Shown: positions 8,677 to 16,578 of the stretch, piece by piece
How positions within the stretch are numbered: position 1 is the stretch's first letter
Layout: the number at the start of each line of letters is the position of its first letter
Assembly: GCA_035564555.1 (NCBI GenBank)
Contig: DATMTS010000117.1
Span: 1 to 53,427, forward strand
Direction: 5' to 3'
Source of the DNA: DATMTS01 sp035564555
Lineage (GTDB): Bacteria; Actinomycetota; Actinomycetes; Actinomycetales; Microbacteriaceae
DNA length: 53,427 bases
Made by a program: the position numbers and the translations under genes
Notes under the pieces: model-generated
Told to the model about the DNA's origin: nothing
What the model saw: only the letters and a program-made list of their open reading frames with translations
The model's database searches: none

Positions 8677-9335
8677 CCCGCGATGAGCACGGCGACGACC
8701 GCACCGGCCAGCATCGACGGCCCGAACGGCACCATCGAGCGCAGTCCGACGCGACGCGATAGGAGCGCTGCGACGGCGAATAGTCCCCCGATCACGACCC
8801 CCGCCACCAGCCCGAGCAGCCAGACCCCCAGCCCGAACCAGCCCAGCAGCATCCCGATGGGGACCGCGAGTTTGACATCCCCCATGCCGATCGACCGCGG
8901 AGCGGCGAGCGCGAGCACCAGGTACAGCGCGAACATCCCGACGCCACCGATCAGAGCCCAGAGCAACGGCATCCACCGCGCGGTGACGGCGGCAGCCATC
9001 ACGAGCAGCACGGCGGTCGCGACGAGCATGCTCAGGATGACGGTGTTCGGCAACCGCTGCTCGGCGACGTCGACGACGGCGAGAACCGTTGCGCACGCCG
9101 CGAAAGCGAGTAGCGCCGGCAGCAGAGGCAGACTCGCCGCACCGGCGAAGCGCCAGGCGAGGAGCGCCCAGGCGACCGCCGTGCACATTGCGGAGATAAG
9201 CCGTACGGTGCGACGCGCCATCCGGGTGGATCGCATGGTGCGCACCGCCCAGCCGGCCAGTATCCACCACCCGAGCGCGGCACCGGCCAGCGCCGCCGCC
9301 ACCGCGATGGCTGCGGCGATCGGCGATGACTGCAT
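8673..9335 (-). CDS. A24 family prepilin peptidase
   Basis: A 220-residue polytopic membrane aspartyl protease with about six or seven helices. The catalytic aspartates sit in AVVDVAEQRLPN (about residue 88) and in the GxGD motif GMGDVKLAVPIG (about residue 151). It should cleave Flp and TadE leaders. It lacks the N-terminal methylase cysteine domain, as is usual for TadV/CpaA. The start has a GATACT hexamer 8 nt upstream. It is probably the first gene of the tad operon, and the palindrome at 9361-9424 lies directly upstream. Confidence 0.88.
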   Translation of the reverse strand: MQSSPIAAAIAVAAALAGAALGWWILAGWAVRTMRSTRMARRTVRLISAMCTAVAWALLAWRFAGAASLPLLPALLAFAACATVLAVVDVAEQRLPNTVILSMLVATAVLLVMAAAVTARWMPLLWALIGGVGMFALYLVLALAAPRSIGMGDVKLAVPIGMLLGWFGLGVWLLGLVAGVVIGGLFAVAALLSRRVGLRSMVPFGPSMLAGAVVAVLIAG

Positions 9336-9343
9336 ACCGCGAG

Positions 9344-9349
9344 AGTATC
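9344..9349 (-). promoter_or_regulatory. Putative -10 box of the tad operon
   Basis: GATACT on the minus strand lies 8 nt before the ATG at 9335. The expected -35 position falls inside the palindrome that begins at 9361, so a factor binding the palindrome could control it. Confidence 0.4.
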
Positions 9350-9360
9350 GTGGCAGCCGA

Positions 9361-9424
9361 CCGAACCACCTTTGTGCATTCGAACCGCGAATGTTTCCGA
9401 TTCGGATGCACGAAGTCGGTTCCG
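9361..9424. repeat. 64-bp palindromic element, copy 2
   Basis: Arms 9361-9387 and 9398-9424 pair at 21 of 27 positions and match copy 1 (1094-1157) in layout and core (CGAACC..TTTG..CAT.CGAACCG). It lies between the 3' end of fprA and the start of the tad operon. It could end fprA transcription, act as an operator for tad, or be a dispersed repeat. Confidence 0.7.
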
Positions 9425-9484
9425 TTGCACGGGTGCTACCGACTCATCGGATCGCGCCGCCTCAAGTGCGCGAGGCCGGCACCC

Positions 9485-10846
9485 TCACTCGCGCTTGTTC
9501 GAGACCCGGATCATCTCGTCGCGCGGCACGACCTTGACGCGCGCGCGGCCCTCCGGCTCACCGAGCGCAATCTCGTGGGCGTCGAGGTTGTGCCAGCCGT
9601 CGAGGTTGGTGTACTCGATGCCGCGCTCGTTGAGCAACTGCACGATCGACTGCTCGGAGGGCGATTCGGGATTCCACCAGTTGCCGAGATCGTTGACGAG
9701 ATGCTCGATCGTCTCCATGGCATCCGACTTGGTGTGGCCGATCAGGCCGACGGGGCCGCGTTTGATCCACCCGGTCGCATACACGCCGTAGAACTGCTGG
9801 TTGCGGTCTTTGCGCAGCACCTGACCCTCACGGTTCGGGATCACCCCGTGCTTCTTGTCGAACGGGATGCCGGGCAGCGGCGAGCCGAAGTAACCCACAG
9901 CCCGATAGACGGCCTGGATGGCCAGCTCCCGAATCTCGCCCGTGCCGCGTACTCCACCGTGACCGTCGGGCTGGGTGCGTTCGTAGCGGATAGCCGCGAT
10001 GCGCCCGTTCTCGTCGCCGACCAGCTCGAGCGGCTTCGCGTAGAAGTGCAGGTGCAGCCGTCGGCTCGCCTCGCCGACCGGGCGCTGCCGCCACTGCTGC
10101 AGCACGCGGTCGATGACCATCACCTGCTTGTTGCTGGCCACCGCCGCCCGCGCCGCATCGTCGTAGTCGAAGTCCTCGTCGTAGACGACCATGTCGACGT
10201 CGCGCAGTTCGCCGAGCTCGCGCAGTTCGAGGGGCGTGAACTTCACGGAGGTCGGCCCGCGGCGCCCGAACACGTGCACGTCGGTCACCTTCGAGTGCTT
10301 CAGCACCTCGTACACGTTCTGCGGAATCTCGGTCGGCAGCAGGTCGTCAGCGTGTTTGGCGAGCATGCGGGAGACGTCGAGTGCGACGTTGCCGTTGCCG
10401 ATCACCGCGACCGATGCGGCGTCCAACGGCCAGGTGCGCGGGTAGTCGGGATGCCCGTCGTACCAGCTGACGAAGTCGGCCGCTCCGTAGGATCCCGCGA
10501 GTTCGACCCCTGGGATGTCGAGGTCGGCATCGTGCACTGCTCCGGTCGCGAAGATCACCGCGTTGTAATGCCGCCGCAGGTCGTCGAGCGTGATGTCCTC
10601 GCCGAAGCGCACGTTGCCGAAGATGCGGATGTCGCCGCGATCGAGCACGTCGCGCAACGCGTTGATGATGCCCTTGATGCGGGGATGATCGGGCGCGACA
10701 CCGTAGCGCACCAGCCCATAGGGTGCCGGCAACCGGTCGAACAGGTCGATGGAGACGTCGAAGTTGCGCTCCTTCTTCAGCAGGATGTCGGCGGCGTAGA
10801 TGCCTGCCGGTCCGGCCCCGATGATGGCCAGGCGCAGTGTGGTCAT
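9485..10846 (-). CDS. fprA: Ferredoxin/flavodoxin--NADP+ reductase (FprA / adrenodoxin-reductase type)
   Basis: A 453-residue flavoprotein close to mycobacterial FprA in length. The FAD-binding motif is IIGAGPAGIYAAD at residue 8. LPAPYGLVRYGVAPDHP is the family hallmark. The NADP site is VIGNGNVALDVSRML near 155-170, and the C-terminal ATGWIKRGPVGLIGHTK signature is present. It moves electrons between NADPH and ferredoxin, or onward to P450s and other acceptors, in the cytoplasm. It is followed by the palindromic element and preceded by the polyprenyl synthase on the same strand with a 25-nt gap, so it may be co-transcribed with it. Confidence 0.93.
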   Translation of the reverse strand: MTTLRLAIIGAGPAGIYAADILLKKERNFDVSIDLFDRLPAPYGLVRYGVAPDHPRIKGIINALRDVLDRGDIRIFGNVRFGEDITLDDLRRHYNAVIFATGAVHDADLDIPGVELAGSYGAADFVSWYDGHPDYPRTWPLDAASVAVIGNGNVALDVSRMLAKHADDLLPTEIPQNVYEVLKHSKVTDVHVFGRRGPTSVKFTPLELRELGELRDVDMVVYDEDFDYDDAARAAVASNKQVMVIDRVLQQWRQRPVGEASRRLHLHFYAKPLELVGDENGRIAAIRYERTQPDGHGGVRGTGEIRELAIQAVYRAVGYFGSPLPGIPFDKKHGVIPNREGQVLRKDRNQQFYGVYATGWIKRGPVGLIGHTKSDAMETIEHLVNDLGNWWNPESPSEQSIVQLLNERGIEYTNLDGWHNLDAHEIALGEPEGRARVKVVPRDEMIRVSNKRE

Positions 10847-10871
10847 GACGTAGGTGAGCCTTTCGGTTCGT

Positions 10872-11930
10872 TCAGCTGGAGCGTTCGACGATGGTGTCGG
10901 CGAAGCGCGTCAGCGCCTTCTTCACCGCTCCGTCGGGCAACGGGGCGAGTGCCGCGACCGCCTCCCGCGCCCAGCCGTGCGCCTCGGTGAGGGTCTCTGC
11001 CGTCACCCCGTGCTCGCGGAGCTCGGCGACGGCTCCGCTCACGTCCACCTCATCAGGCGCACCGACCACCTCGGTCTCGAGCCGTTCCAGCAGAGCCCGC
11101 GAAGCGGCATCCCGGCGCGCTCGCAGCTTCAGCAGGGGAAGCGTGGCGACCCCGGCGCGCAGATCGGTGCCCGGGTTCTTGCCGGTCTCGGCTGCGCGCG
11201 CGGAGAGATCGATCACGTCGTCGATGAGCTGGAACGCGACACCGATCTTCTCGCCGAACTCGACGACGGGCTGCTCGTACGCGTGCGGTGCGTCGGAGAA
11301 CAGCACACCCATCTGAGCGGCGGCGGCGATCAGCGAGCCGGTCTTGTCGGCGAGCACCTGGATGTAGTGCGCGATCGGGTCTTCGCCACCCTGCGGGCCG
11401 ATCGTCTCGTGCAGTTGGCCGAGGCAGAGCCGTTCGAACGTGTCGGCCTGAAGCTGGATCGCGCGCACTCCCAGCCCGGCGATGAGCTGGCTGGCACGCG
11501 CGAAGAGCAGGTCGCCGGTCAGCACGGCGACGGAGTTGCCCCACACCGATTGGGCGCTGGGCACACCCCTGCGCATCTGGGCCTCGTCCATGACGTCGTC
11601 GTGGTAGAGCGATGCGAGGTGAGTGACTTCGATCGCCTGGGCCGCGGTGATCACCGCCGGTGTGGTTCCGGCGCCCAGTTGCGCGGCGAGCAGCATCAGC
11701 ATCGGCCGCACCCGCTTGCCGCCGGCCTCGAGAAGGTACCGTGCCGTGGCGTCGGCGAGTTCGTCGGCGAACCCCATCTGACCACGCAGCCCGTCGTCCA
11801 CCAGCACGAGCCCGTCGTCGACGGCCTTCGCCAGCGCCTTGTCGTCGCCGCTGGAGAAGATGCGCTCGGTCAGGCCAAGCTGACTCGAGAGCGTGGTGCC
11901 ACGCCTGGCGAGCGGGATCGACGCATTCAC
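10872..11930 (-). CDS. All-trans polyprenyl diphosphate synthase (menaquinone side chain)
   Basis: A 352-residue trans-isoprenyl diphosphate synthase. The first aspartate-rich motif is in ASLYHDDVMDEAQMRRG (about 113) and the second in QLIDDVIDLSARA (about 238). GGKRVRPML and GNSVAVLTGDLLFARA are further family motifs. The GTG at 11930 overlaps the menG stop in a GTGA arrangement, which decides the start and suggests translational coupling. Its placement directly after menG argues that it makes the octa- or nonaprenyl tail of menaquinone. Chain length cannot be read from sequence alone. Confidence 0.92.
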   Translation of the reverse strand: MNASIPLARRGTTLSSQLGLTERIFSSGDDKALAKAVDDGLVLVDDGLRGQMGFADELADATARYLLEAGGKRVRPMLMLLAAQLGAGTTPAVITAAQAIEVTHLASLYHDDVMDEAQMRRGVPSAQSVWGNSVAVLTGDLLFARASQLIAGLGVRAIQLQADTFERLCLGQLHETIGPQGGEDPIAHYIQVLADKTGSLIAAAAQMGVLFSDAPHAYEQPVVEFGEKIGVAFQLIDDVIDLSARAAETGKNPGTDLRAGVATLPLLKLRARRDAASRALLERLETEVVGAPDEVDVSGAVAELREHGVTAETLTEAHGWAREAVAALAPLPDGAVKKALTRFADTIVERSS

Positions 11931-12688
11931 GAGGCGGTGTCCTTCGCATCGGGCCGTGCCGCCGTCGCGCGCTTTCGCGGCCCGCTTCCCGGCTTGACGC
12001 CGCGATGCAACGCGACGATTCCGCCGGTCAGGTTGCGGTGCGCGACGCGCATGTAGCCCGCATCGCGCAGCCACTGCGCGAGCACCGGCTGGCTCGGCCA
12101 ATCCTTGATCGAGTCCATCAGGTACTGGTATGCGTCGGGGTTCGACGACGAAAGCCGGGCGAGCAGCGGCATCCCGTACTTCAGGTAGCCGAAGTAGCCG
12201 GAACGCAGGATCGCCAGCGGCGGGCGGGAGAACTCGCAGATCACGAGCCGGCCGCCCGGCCGGGTGACCCGCAGGAACTCGGCGAGCGCGCCCCGCGGGT
12301 CGGTCACGTTGCGCAGCCCGAATGAGATGGTGACGGCATCGAAGCTGTCGTCGTCGAAGGGCAGCGCCGTGGCGTCGGCTTGCACGAACTCGATGAACGG
12401 GTTGCCGCTCTGCCGCTGCCGCCCGACCTCGATCATGCCCGGCGAGAAGTCCGCGGCGACGACGTGAGCGCCGTTCCTGGCCAGGGCGGAGCTGGAGGTG
12501 CCGGTGCCCGCCGCGACATCCAGGATGCGTTCGCCCGGCTTCGGGTCGACGGCGCGGGTCGTCGCGACCCGCCACAACGCCGCATTGCCCATCGACAGCA
12601 CCGCGTTGGTGCGGTCGTAGTGCGTGGAGACCGTATCGAACATGGCGGCGACCTGGGAGGGCTGCTTGCTCAAATCGGCCTTGCTCAC
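11927..12688 (-). CDS. menG: Demethylmenaquinone methyltransferase
   Basis: A 253-residue SAM-dependent methyltransferase of the UbiE/MenG family, catalysing the last step of menaquinone synthesis. Motif I is ILDVAAGTGTSS (about 56). FDAVTISFGLRNVTD and GGRLVICEFSRP are the UbiE signatures, and MFDTVSTHYDRTN is the conserved N-terminus. The GTG at 12688 has TAAGCT 7 nt upstream, so the mRNA is probably leaderless. A basic C-terminal tail of about 20 residues is extra. It overlaps the polyprenyl synthase by 4 nt and is divergent from menF. Confidence 0.95.
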   Translation of the reverse strand: MSKADLSKQPSQVAAMFDTVSTHYDRTNAVLSMGNAALWRVATTRAVDPKPGERILDVAAGTGTSSSALARNGAHVVAADFSPGMIEVGRQRQSGNPFIEFVQADATALPFDDDSFDAVTISFGLRNVTDPRGALAEFLRVTRPGGRLVICEFSRPPLAILRSGYFGYLKYGMPLLARLSSSNPDAYQYLMDSIKDWPSQPVLAQWLRDAGYMRVAHRNLTGGIVALHRGVKPGSGPRKRATAARPDAKDTAS

Positions 12689-12695
12689 GCGTTCC

Positions 12696-12701
12696 AGCTT
12701 A
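12696..12701 (-). promoter_or_regulatory. Putative -10 box of menG
   Basis: TAAGCT on the minus strand, 7 nt before the GTG at 12688, giving a predicted leaderless transcript for menG and the polyprenyl synthase. Confidence 0.5.
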
Positions 12702-12767
12702 GAGGTCCGGCCGTGTGTGTGCGCTGACCGCTGAAGGCGCTCTCAGCGCCCGGGCAGCACGCCAGCG

Positions 12768-12773
12768 TAGGCT
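12768..12773 (+). promoter_or_regulatory. Putative -10 box of menF
   Basis: TAGGCT lies 6 nt before the GTG at 12780, giving a predicted leaderless menF mRNA. It is divergent from menG with about 65 bp between the two boxes. Confidence 0.5.
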
Positions 12774-12779
12774 GATTGC

Positions 12780-14027
12780 GTGACTGCAACAGCTACCCGT
12801 GTGCAGGCGTTGACGGTCCAGACCACCCCCCTGGATGACGTTCGCCAGTTGATTCCGTTTCTCGACTCGCACCGGCCGCTTCTCTGGCTGCGCAAGGGCG
12901 AGGGGATCGCCGGCGTCGGCGAGGCGCTGCGCCTCGAGTTCACCGGCCGCTCGCGCATCGCCGACGCGGCCGCAGCATGGCAGGAGCTCGTCGCGGCGTC
13001 GAACGTCGCCGACGAGGTGCGCGGACCGGGCACCGGGCTGGTCGCCTTCGGCACGTTCGCGTTCGACGACGCGAGCGAGGCGACGAGCGTGCTGATCGTG
13101 CCCCAGGTGGTGATCGGCCGGCGGGCCGGACGCAGTTGGATCACTCGCATTCGTGCGGCCGGATCCGACGTCTTCCGTCAAGCGCCGCAACCCTCGCCGT
13201 TCGGCGCCGAATACCGGCTTTCGCTGCTGCCCGGCGCACTCTCGAAAGCGGGCTACCGCGACGCGGTGGCCGCGGCGGTGGCGCGCATCCGCACCGGCGA
13301 GCTGAGCAAGGTGGTGCTCGCGCGGGACCTGCGCGCGCACCTGCCCCTGGAATCCGACCTGCGCCGCGCGCTGGTCGAGTTCGCCTTGGGCTACCCGGAC
13401 TGCTGGACCTTCGCCGTCGACGGGTTAGTGGGTGCGAGCCCGGAGACGCTGGTGCGGGTGCACCACGGCGCCGTCGACGCCCGGGTGCTCGCGGGCACCG
13501 CCTCCCGCGGGCCGGATGCGGCATCCGACCATGCGGCATCCGCGACCCTGGCCTCCAGCGGCAAAGATCGCGGCGAACACGACTACGCGGTGCAGAGCGT
13601 GCTCGGCGCGCTTCGCCCGCATACCGGAGCGCTCACGGTCAGCGGAACGCCGTTCGCGCTCAAGCTGCCGAATCTGTGGCATCTGGCCACCGACGTCTCC
13701 GGTGTGCTGGCCGATGGGTCCAGCCCGCTCGACCTCGTCGCGGCGCTGCATCCCACCGCCGCGGTGGCCGGCACGCCGACCCCGGAAGCGCTCCAGCTGA
13801 TCCGTGACCTCGAACCGTTCGACCGGGGCCGCTACGCCGGACCGGTCGGCTGGATCGGCGCAGACGGCGACGGCGAGTGGGCGATCGCGCTACGCGGAGC
13901 ACAGGTGGACGCCGACGGCGACATCACCGCGTATGCCGGCTGCGGCATAGTCGCGGGCTCCGAACCGGAACGCGAATTGGCAGAAACGACCATGAAGTTC
14001 CGTCCGGTCGTCGAGGCTTTCGGCTGA
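12780..14027 (+). CDS. menF: Isochorismate synthase
   Basis: A 415-residue chorismate-binding enzyme converting chorismate to isochorismate, the first committed step of menaquinone synthesis. The chorismate-binding domain spans about 145-415. LSKVVLARDLRAHLP, GASPETLVRVHHG, VLAGTASRG and the C-terminal YAGCGIVAGSEPERELAET match the family. The HPTAAVAGTP motif (about 324) is also present. The GTG start is fixed by the -10 box 6 nt upstream. It converges on menD with a 9-nt gap. Salicylate or siderophore roles are possible for the family, but the men neighbourhood favours menF. Confidence 0.93.
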   Translation: MTATATRVQALTVQTTPLDDVRQLIPFLDSHRPLLWLRKGEGIAGVGEALRLEFTGRSRIADAAAAWQELVAASNVADEVRGPGTGLVAFGTFAFDDASEATSVLIVPQVVIGRRAGRSWITRIRAAGSDVFRQAPQPSPFGAEYRLSLLPGALSKAGYRDAVAAAVARIRTGELSKVVLARDLRAHLPLESDLRRALVEFALGYPDCWTFAVDGLVGASPETLVRVHHGAVDARVLAGTASRGPDAASDHAASATLASSGKDRGEHDYAVQSVLGALRPHTGALTVSGTPFALKLPNLWHLATDVSGVLADGSSPLDLVAALHPTAAVAGTPTPEALQLIRDLEPFDRGRYAGPVGWIGADGDGEWAIALRGAQVDADGDITAYAGCGIVAGSEPERELAETTMKFRPVVEAFG

Positions 14028-14036
14028 GTTCTGCGC

Positions 14037-15782
14037 TCAGCGCGGCAGCGGAACCTCGAGGATGCTCGTACCCTCCGGCGGCGCGGAGAGCGCCTGGTCG
14101 AGTTCTCCTCGGGTGGTGGCCCGCGTGAAGTGCCACCCGTAAGCCGCGGCGAGCGAGCCGACATCCACCTTCTGCGGGGTGAGCATGACGCGCTCCATCG
14201 CCTCCGGCGGTGCGCTCCACGCCACTTCGAGACCGTCGAAGATCGTGCCGCCGCCGTCGTTGCCGATGACCACCTGCAGCGTCGGGCGTCGTTCTCCGAC
14301 GCCGAACAGCAGCGCGCCGACATCGTGCAGCAGGGTGAGATCACCGAGCAGCACCCGCGTCACTCCGGTGGCCGCCGGGGCGGCGAGCGCGATGCCGATC
14401 GCGGTCGAGACCGTTCCGTCGATGCCTGCGAGCCCGCGATTGGCGTGCACCGGAATCCGCTTGCCGGCGACCGTGCGATCCAGGTCTCGGATGAGCCGAG
14501 ACGCCCCGAGCACGAGTCGATCGTGCGGCCAGGTGAATCGCCAGAGGGCGTCGGCGAGCATCGTGCGGCTGATCGGCGCTCGCACCGCTGCGAGTTCCGC
14601 GCGAGCGAAGGTGAGCCGATCCGCGGGGTCGTGCGACCGCCCGGCGTCGACGTCGGGAACGAGCTGATCGGCGCCTTCGACGACGCGCTGTTCGAGCAGT
14701 CGCCTGCTGGTGAAGACCCAGCTGCCCAGCCACGCGCGGGATTCCGGCGACGGGTCTGTGGCGTTCCGATCGACTCGCACGGCGGACACGATCCTCGCGC
14801 TGCGATCCGGGTCGTAGACCTCTGCTCCGGTGGGCGCCACAACGATCACCTCGACCTCGGGACGCCTCAGTAGCGCAGGCACCTCTCGGCTCAACGTCGG
14901 GTGCCCGAACACCACGGCGCGCTCGACGGTGCCGCCGAACTGCGGCTCGGCAAGCAACTCGCGGTACGCGACGACGAGATTCGGGCCGAATCGGGAACCG
15001 CTGGATACCTCGGCCAGCAACGGCCAGCCCGCGGAGCGCGCGAACTCCTCGGCATCGGGGCCAGCGCCGTGCCCGGCGATGACGACGGTGCGCGCTGGGG
15101 AATCGAGTTCGAGCACGGATCGCCCCGGCACGACGGACGGCGGCTCGGCCGCGCGCCCGGCCGAAGGGAACGACCAGTCGGACAAGTCGGGCACTGCCGC
15201 CGAGAGCGGCTCGCGGAAGGCCAGGTTCAGGTGCACCGGGCCCGGCGTGCCGGTCTGCGTGCCGAGCGCGGCCGACCAGGCCTGCTCGGCCACCGCGGCC
15301 GCAGCATCCGATTCCCCCGGCTCGCCGGCCGGGGCCGGCAGGTCGACGCTGAACCGCACGGCAGGCCCGTACATGCCCGGCTGATGGGTGGTCTGGTTCG
15401 ATCGGATGCAGCGCAGTTCCTCGGGTCGGTCCGCTGTGAGCACGATCAGCGGCACGCCCGAATGGTGCGCTTCGAGCACGGCCGGGTGCACGTTGGCGGT
15501 CGCGGTTCCACTGGTCGTGATCACGAGGGCGGGAGCCGCGCGCTCGACTGCGATGCCGACAGCGAGGAAGCCGGCGACCCGTTCGTCGATGCGCACGTGC
15601 AGCTCGACCGCCTGCACGCGCTCCAACTCGGCAGCGACCAGGGCGAGCGCCTGAGATCTCGAACCGGGGCTCAGCACGATGTGCCGCACGCCCAGCCGCA
15701 CGAAGGCGGTCAGCAGGGCTATGGCGCGGTCCGTCGCGGGGCTGGTGGTGAGCACGCCGGGCGAACCCGACGCCTCAGGCAT
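14037..15782 (-). CDS. menD: SEPHCHC synthase (MenD)
   Basis: A ThDP-dependent enzyme of about 581 residues joining isochorismate and 2-oxoglutarate. The N-terminus ATDRAIALLTAFVRLGVRHIVLSPGSRSQAL, read as short pieces, matches MenD. TSGTATANVHPAVLEAHHSGVPL and TADRPEELR follow, and the ThDP-binding region is near HANRGLAGIDGTVSTAIG (about 455). The ATG at 15782 overlaps the end of the upstream small membrane protein gene by 8 nt. A GTG at 15755 would give 572 residues and is a real alternative, since homology begins only there. Confidence 0.93.
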   Translation of the reverse strand: MPEASGSPGVLTTSPATDRAIALLTAFVRLGVRHIVLSPGSRSQALALVAAELERVQAVELHVRIDERVAGFLAVGIAVERAAPALVITTSGTATANVHPAVLEAHHSGVPLIVLTADRPEELRCIRSNQTTHQPGMYGPAVRFSVDLPAPAGEPGESDAAAAVAEQAWSAALGTQTGTPGPVHLNLAFREPLSAAVPDLSDWSFPSAGRAAEPPSVVPGRSVLELDSPARTVVIAGHGAGPDAEEFARSAGWPLLAEVSSGSRFGPNLVVAYRELLAEPQFGGTVERAVVFGHPTLSREVPALLRRPEVEVIVVAPTGAEVYDPDRSARIVSAVRVDRNATDPSPESRAWLGSWVFTSRRLLEQRVVEGADQLVPDVDAGRSHDPADRLTFARAELAAVRAPISRTMLADALWRFTWPHDRLVLGASRLIRDLDRTVAGKRIPVHANRGLAGIDGTVSTAIGIALAAPAATGVTRVLLGDLTLLHDVGALLFGVGERRPTLQVVIGNDGGGTIFDGLEVAWSAPPEAMERVMLTPQKVDVGSLAAAYGWHFTRATTRGELDQALSAPPEGTSILEVPLPR

Positions 15783-16176
15783 CCCGGCGGCCGGTCGGTT
15801 CGTCGCCGTTGTTCTTCGTCTGCCCGTTGGGACGCGGGGTCTTCGGCTTCGGGATGCCTTTGCTGCGGTCGAGGTCGGCCAGTTCCTGCTCGAGCCGGCG
15901 GATGCGCTCCTGCTGCGCCCGGTCGCGCTCGATGCCGCGCAGGAATTCCGGATCGTCATCGGGCGCGATGGTCCGCGACGGAGCGACCGCCTTGCGCGGG
16001 CGACCGATCAGGAACCACAGGATGCCGGCGATCAGTGGGAAGACGACGATGATCGGTAGCCACACCGGTTTCGGCAGCCCTCGTACTCGGGAGCGGTCGG
16101 ACAATGCGCAATCCACGATCGAGTAGATGTAGAAGAACGCGGCGACGACGCCCAGCACGAGCCAGAGGCGAACCAT
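15775..16176 (-). CDS. Small membrane protein with PLDc_N-like domain
   Basis: A 133-residue protein with two N-terminal membrane helices (about 3-24 and 40-58) in the PLD nuclease N-terminal-like arrangement (FFYIYSIVDCALSD ... KPVWLPIIVVFPLIAGILWFL, given in parts), followed by GRPRK and a charged coiled-coil-like tail (about 80-133). No phospholipase catalytic HKD motif is present. The ATG at 16176 has TACCAT 6 nt upstream. Its stop overlaps the menD start, so it is co-transcribed with menD. Its function is unknown. Such proteins are frequent next to menD in actinobacteria, an association I recall but cannot test here. Confidence 0.75.
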   Translation of the reverse strand: MVRLWLVLGVVAAFFYIYSIVDCALSDRSRVRGLPKPVWLPIIVVFPLIAGILWFLIGRPRKAVAPSRTIAPDDDPEFLRGIERDRAQQERIRRLEQELADLDRSKGIPKPKTPRPNGQTKNNGDEPTGRRDA

Positions 16177-16182
16177 GTGCCC

Positions 16183-16188
16183 ATGGTA
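16183..16188 (-). promoter_or_regulatory. Putative -10 box of the PLDc_N gene and menD
   Basis: TACCAT on the minus strand, 6 nt before the ATG at 16176. It divides the divergent start from the DUF4229 gene. Confidence 0.45.
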
Positions 16189-16227
16189 GCTCTCCCGCCT
16201 GCGGGACCACTCACAGTTTTGCGTCCC

Positions 16228-16233
16228 TAGACT
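16228..16233 (+). promoter_or_regulatory. Putative -10 box of the DUF4229 gene
   Basis: TAGACT lies 6 nt before the GTG at 16240, consistent with a leaderless transcript. Confidence 0.5.
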
Positions 16234-16239
16234 GGAGCC

Positions 16240-16578
16240 GTGAAAGGCATTCCCCCCTGGGTCACGTACTCCGTGCTGCGGCTGCTCGCCATCGTCGTGC
16301 CGCTCGTGATTCTGCTGTTGTTCGTGCCGTTCGAGTACTGGCCCGTATCGGTCATCGCGGCCGTGCTGATCGGCCTGTGCCTTTCCTACATCTTTCTCGG
16401 TAACCAGCGCGCCGAGGTGTCTCGCGAATTGTACGAGCGCCGGCATCGCAAGCGAGCGACCACTGCCGACGACTACGCCGAGGACGCCGAGATCGACGCT
16501 GCGCAGGCTTCGTCAGAACCCGAAGGCCGCGCCGAGGCCGACGCCGTACAGAAGTCCGACGATTCCGGTCAGCTGTAG
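16240..16578 (+). CDS. DUF4229-family membrane protein
   Basis: A 112-residue protein with two predicted membrane helices (about 8-30 and 34-54), the motif LGNQRAEVSRELYERRHRK, and an acidic tail rich in Glu, Asp and Ala. This matches the actinobacterial DUF4229 family, which has no established function. The GTG start is set by a TAGACT box 6 nt upstream. The last 66 nt overlap the 3' end of menA on the opposite strand, so the acidic tail is encoded antisense to the MenA C-terminus. Confidence 0.75.
   Translation: MKGIPPWVTYSVLRLLAIVVPLVILLLFVPFEYWPVSVIAAVLIGLCLSYIFLGNQRAEVSRELYERRHRKRATTADDYAEDAEIDAAQASSEPEGRAEADAVQKSDDSGQL

Noticed and set aside
9326..10990. A 554-codon open frame on the plus strand
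   Set aside because: It is antisense to fprA, which has complete motifs; the frame has no recognisable domain.
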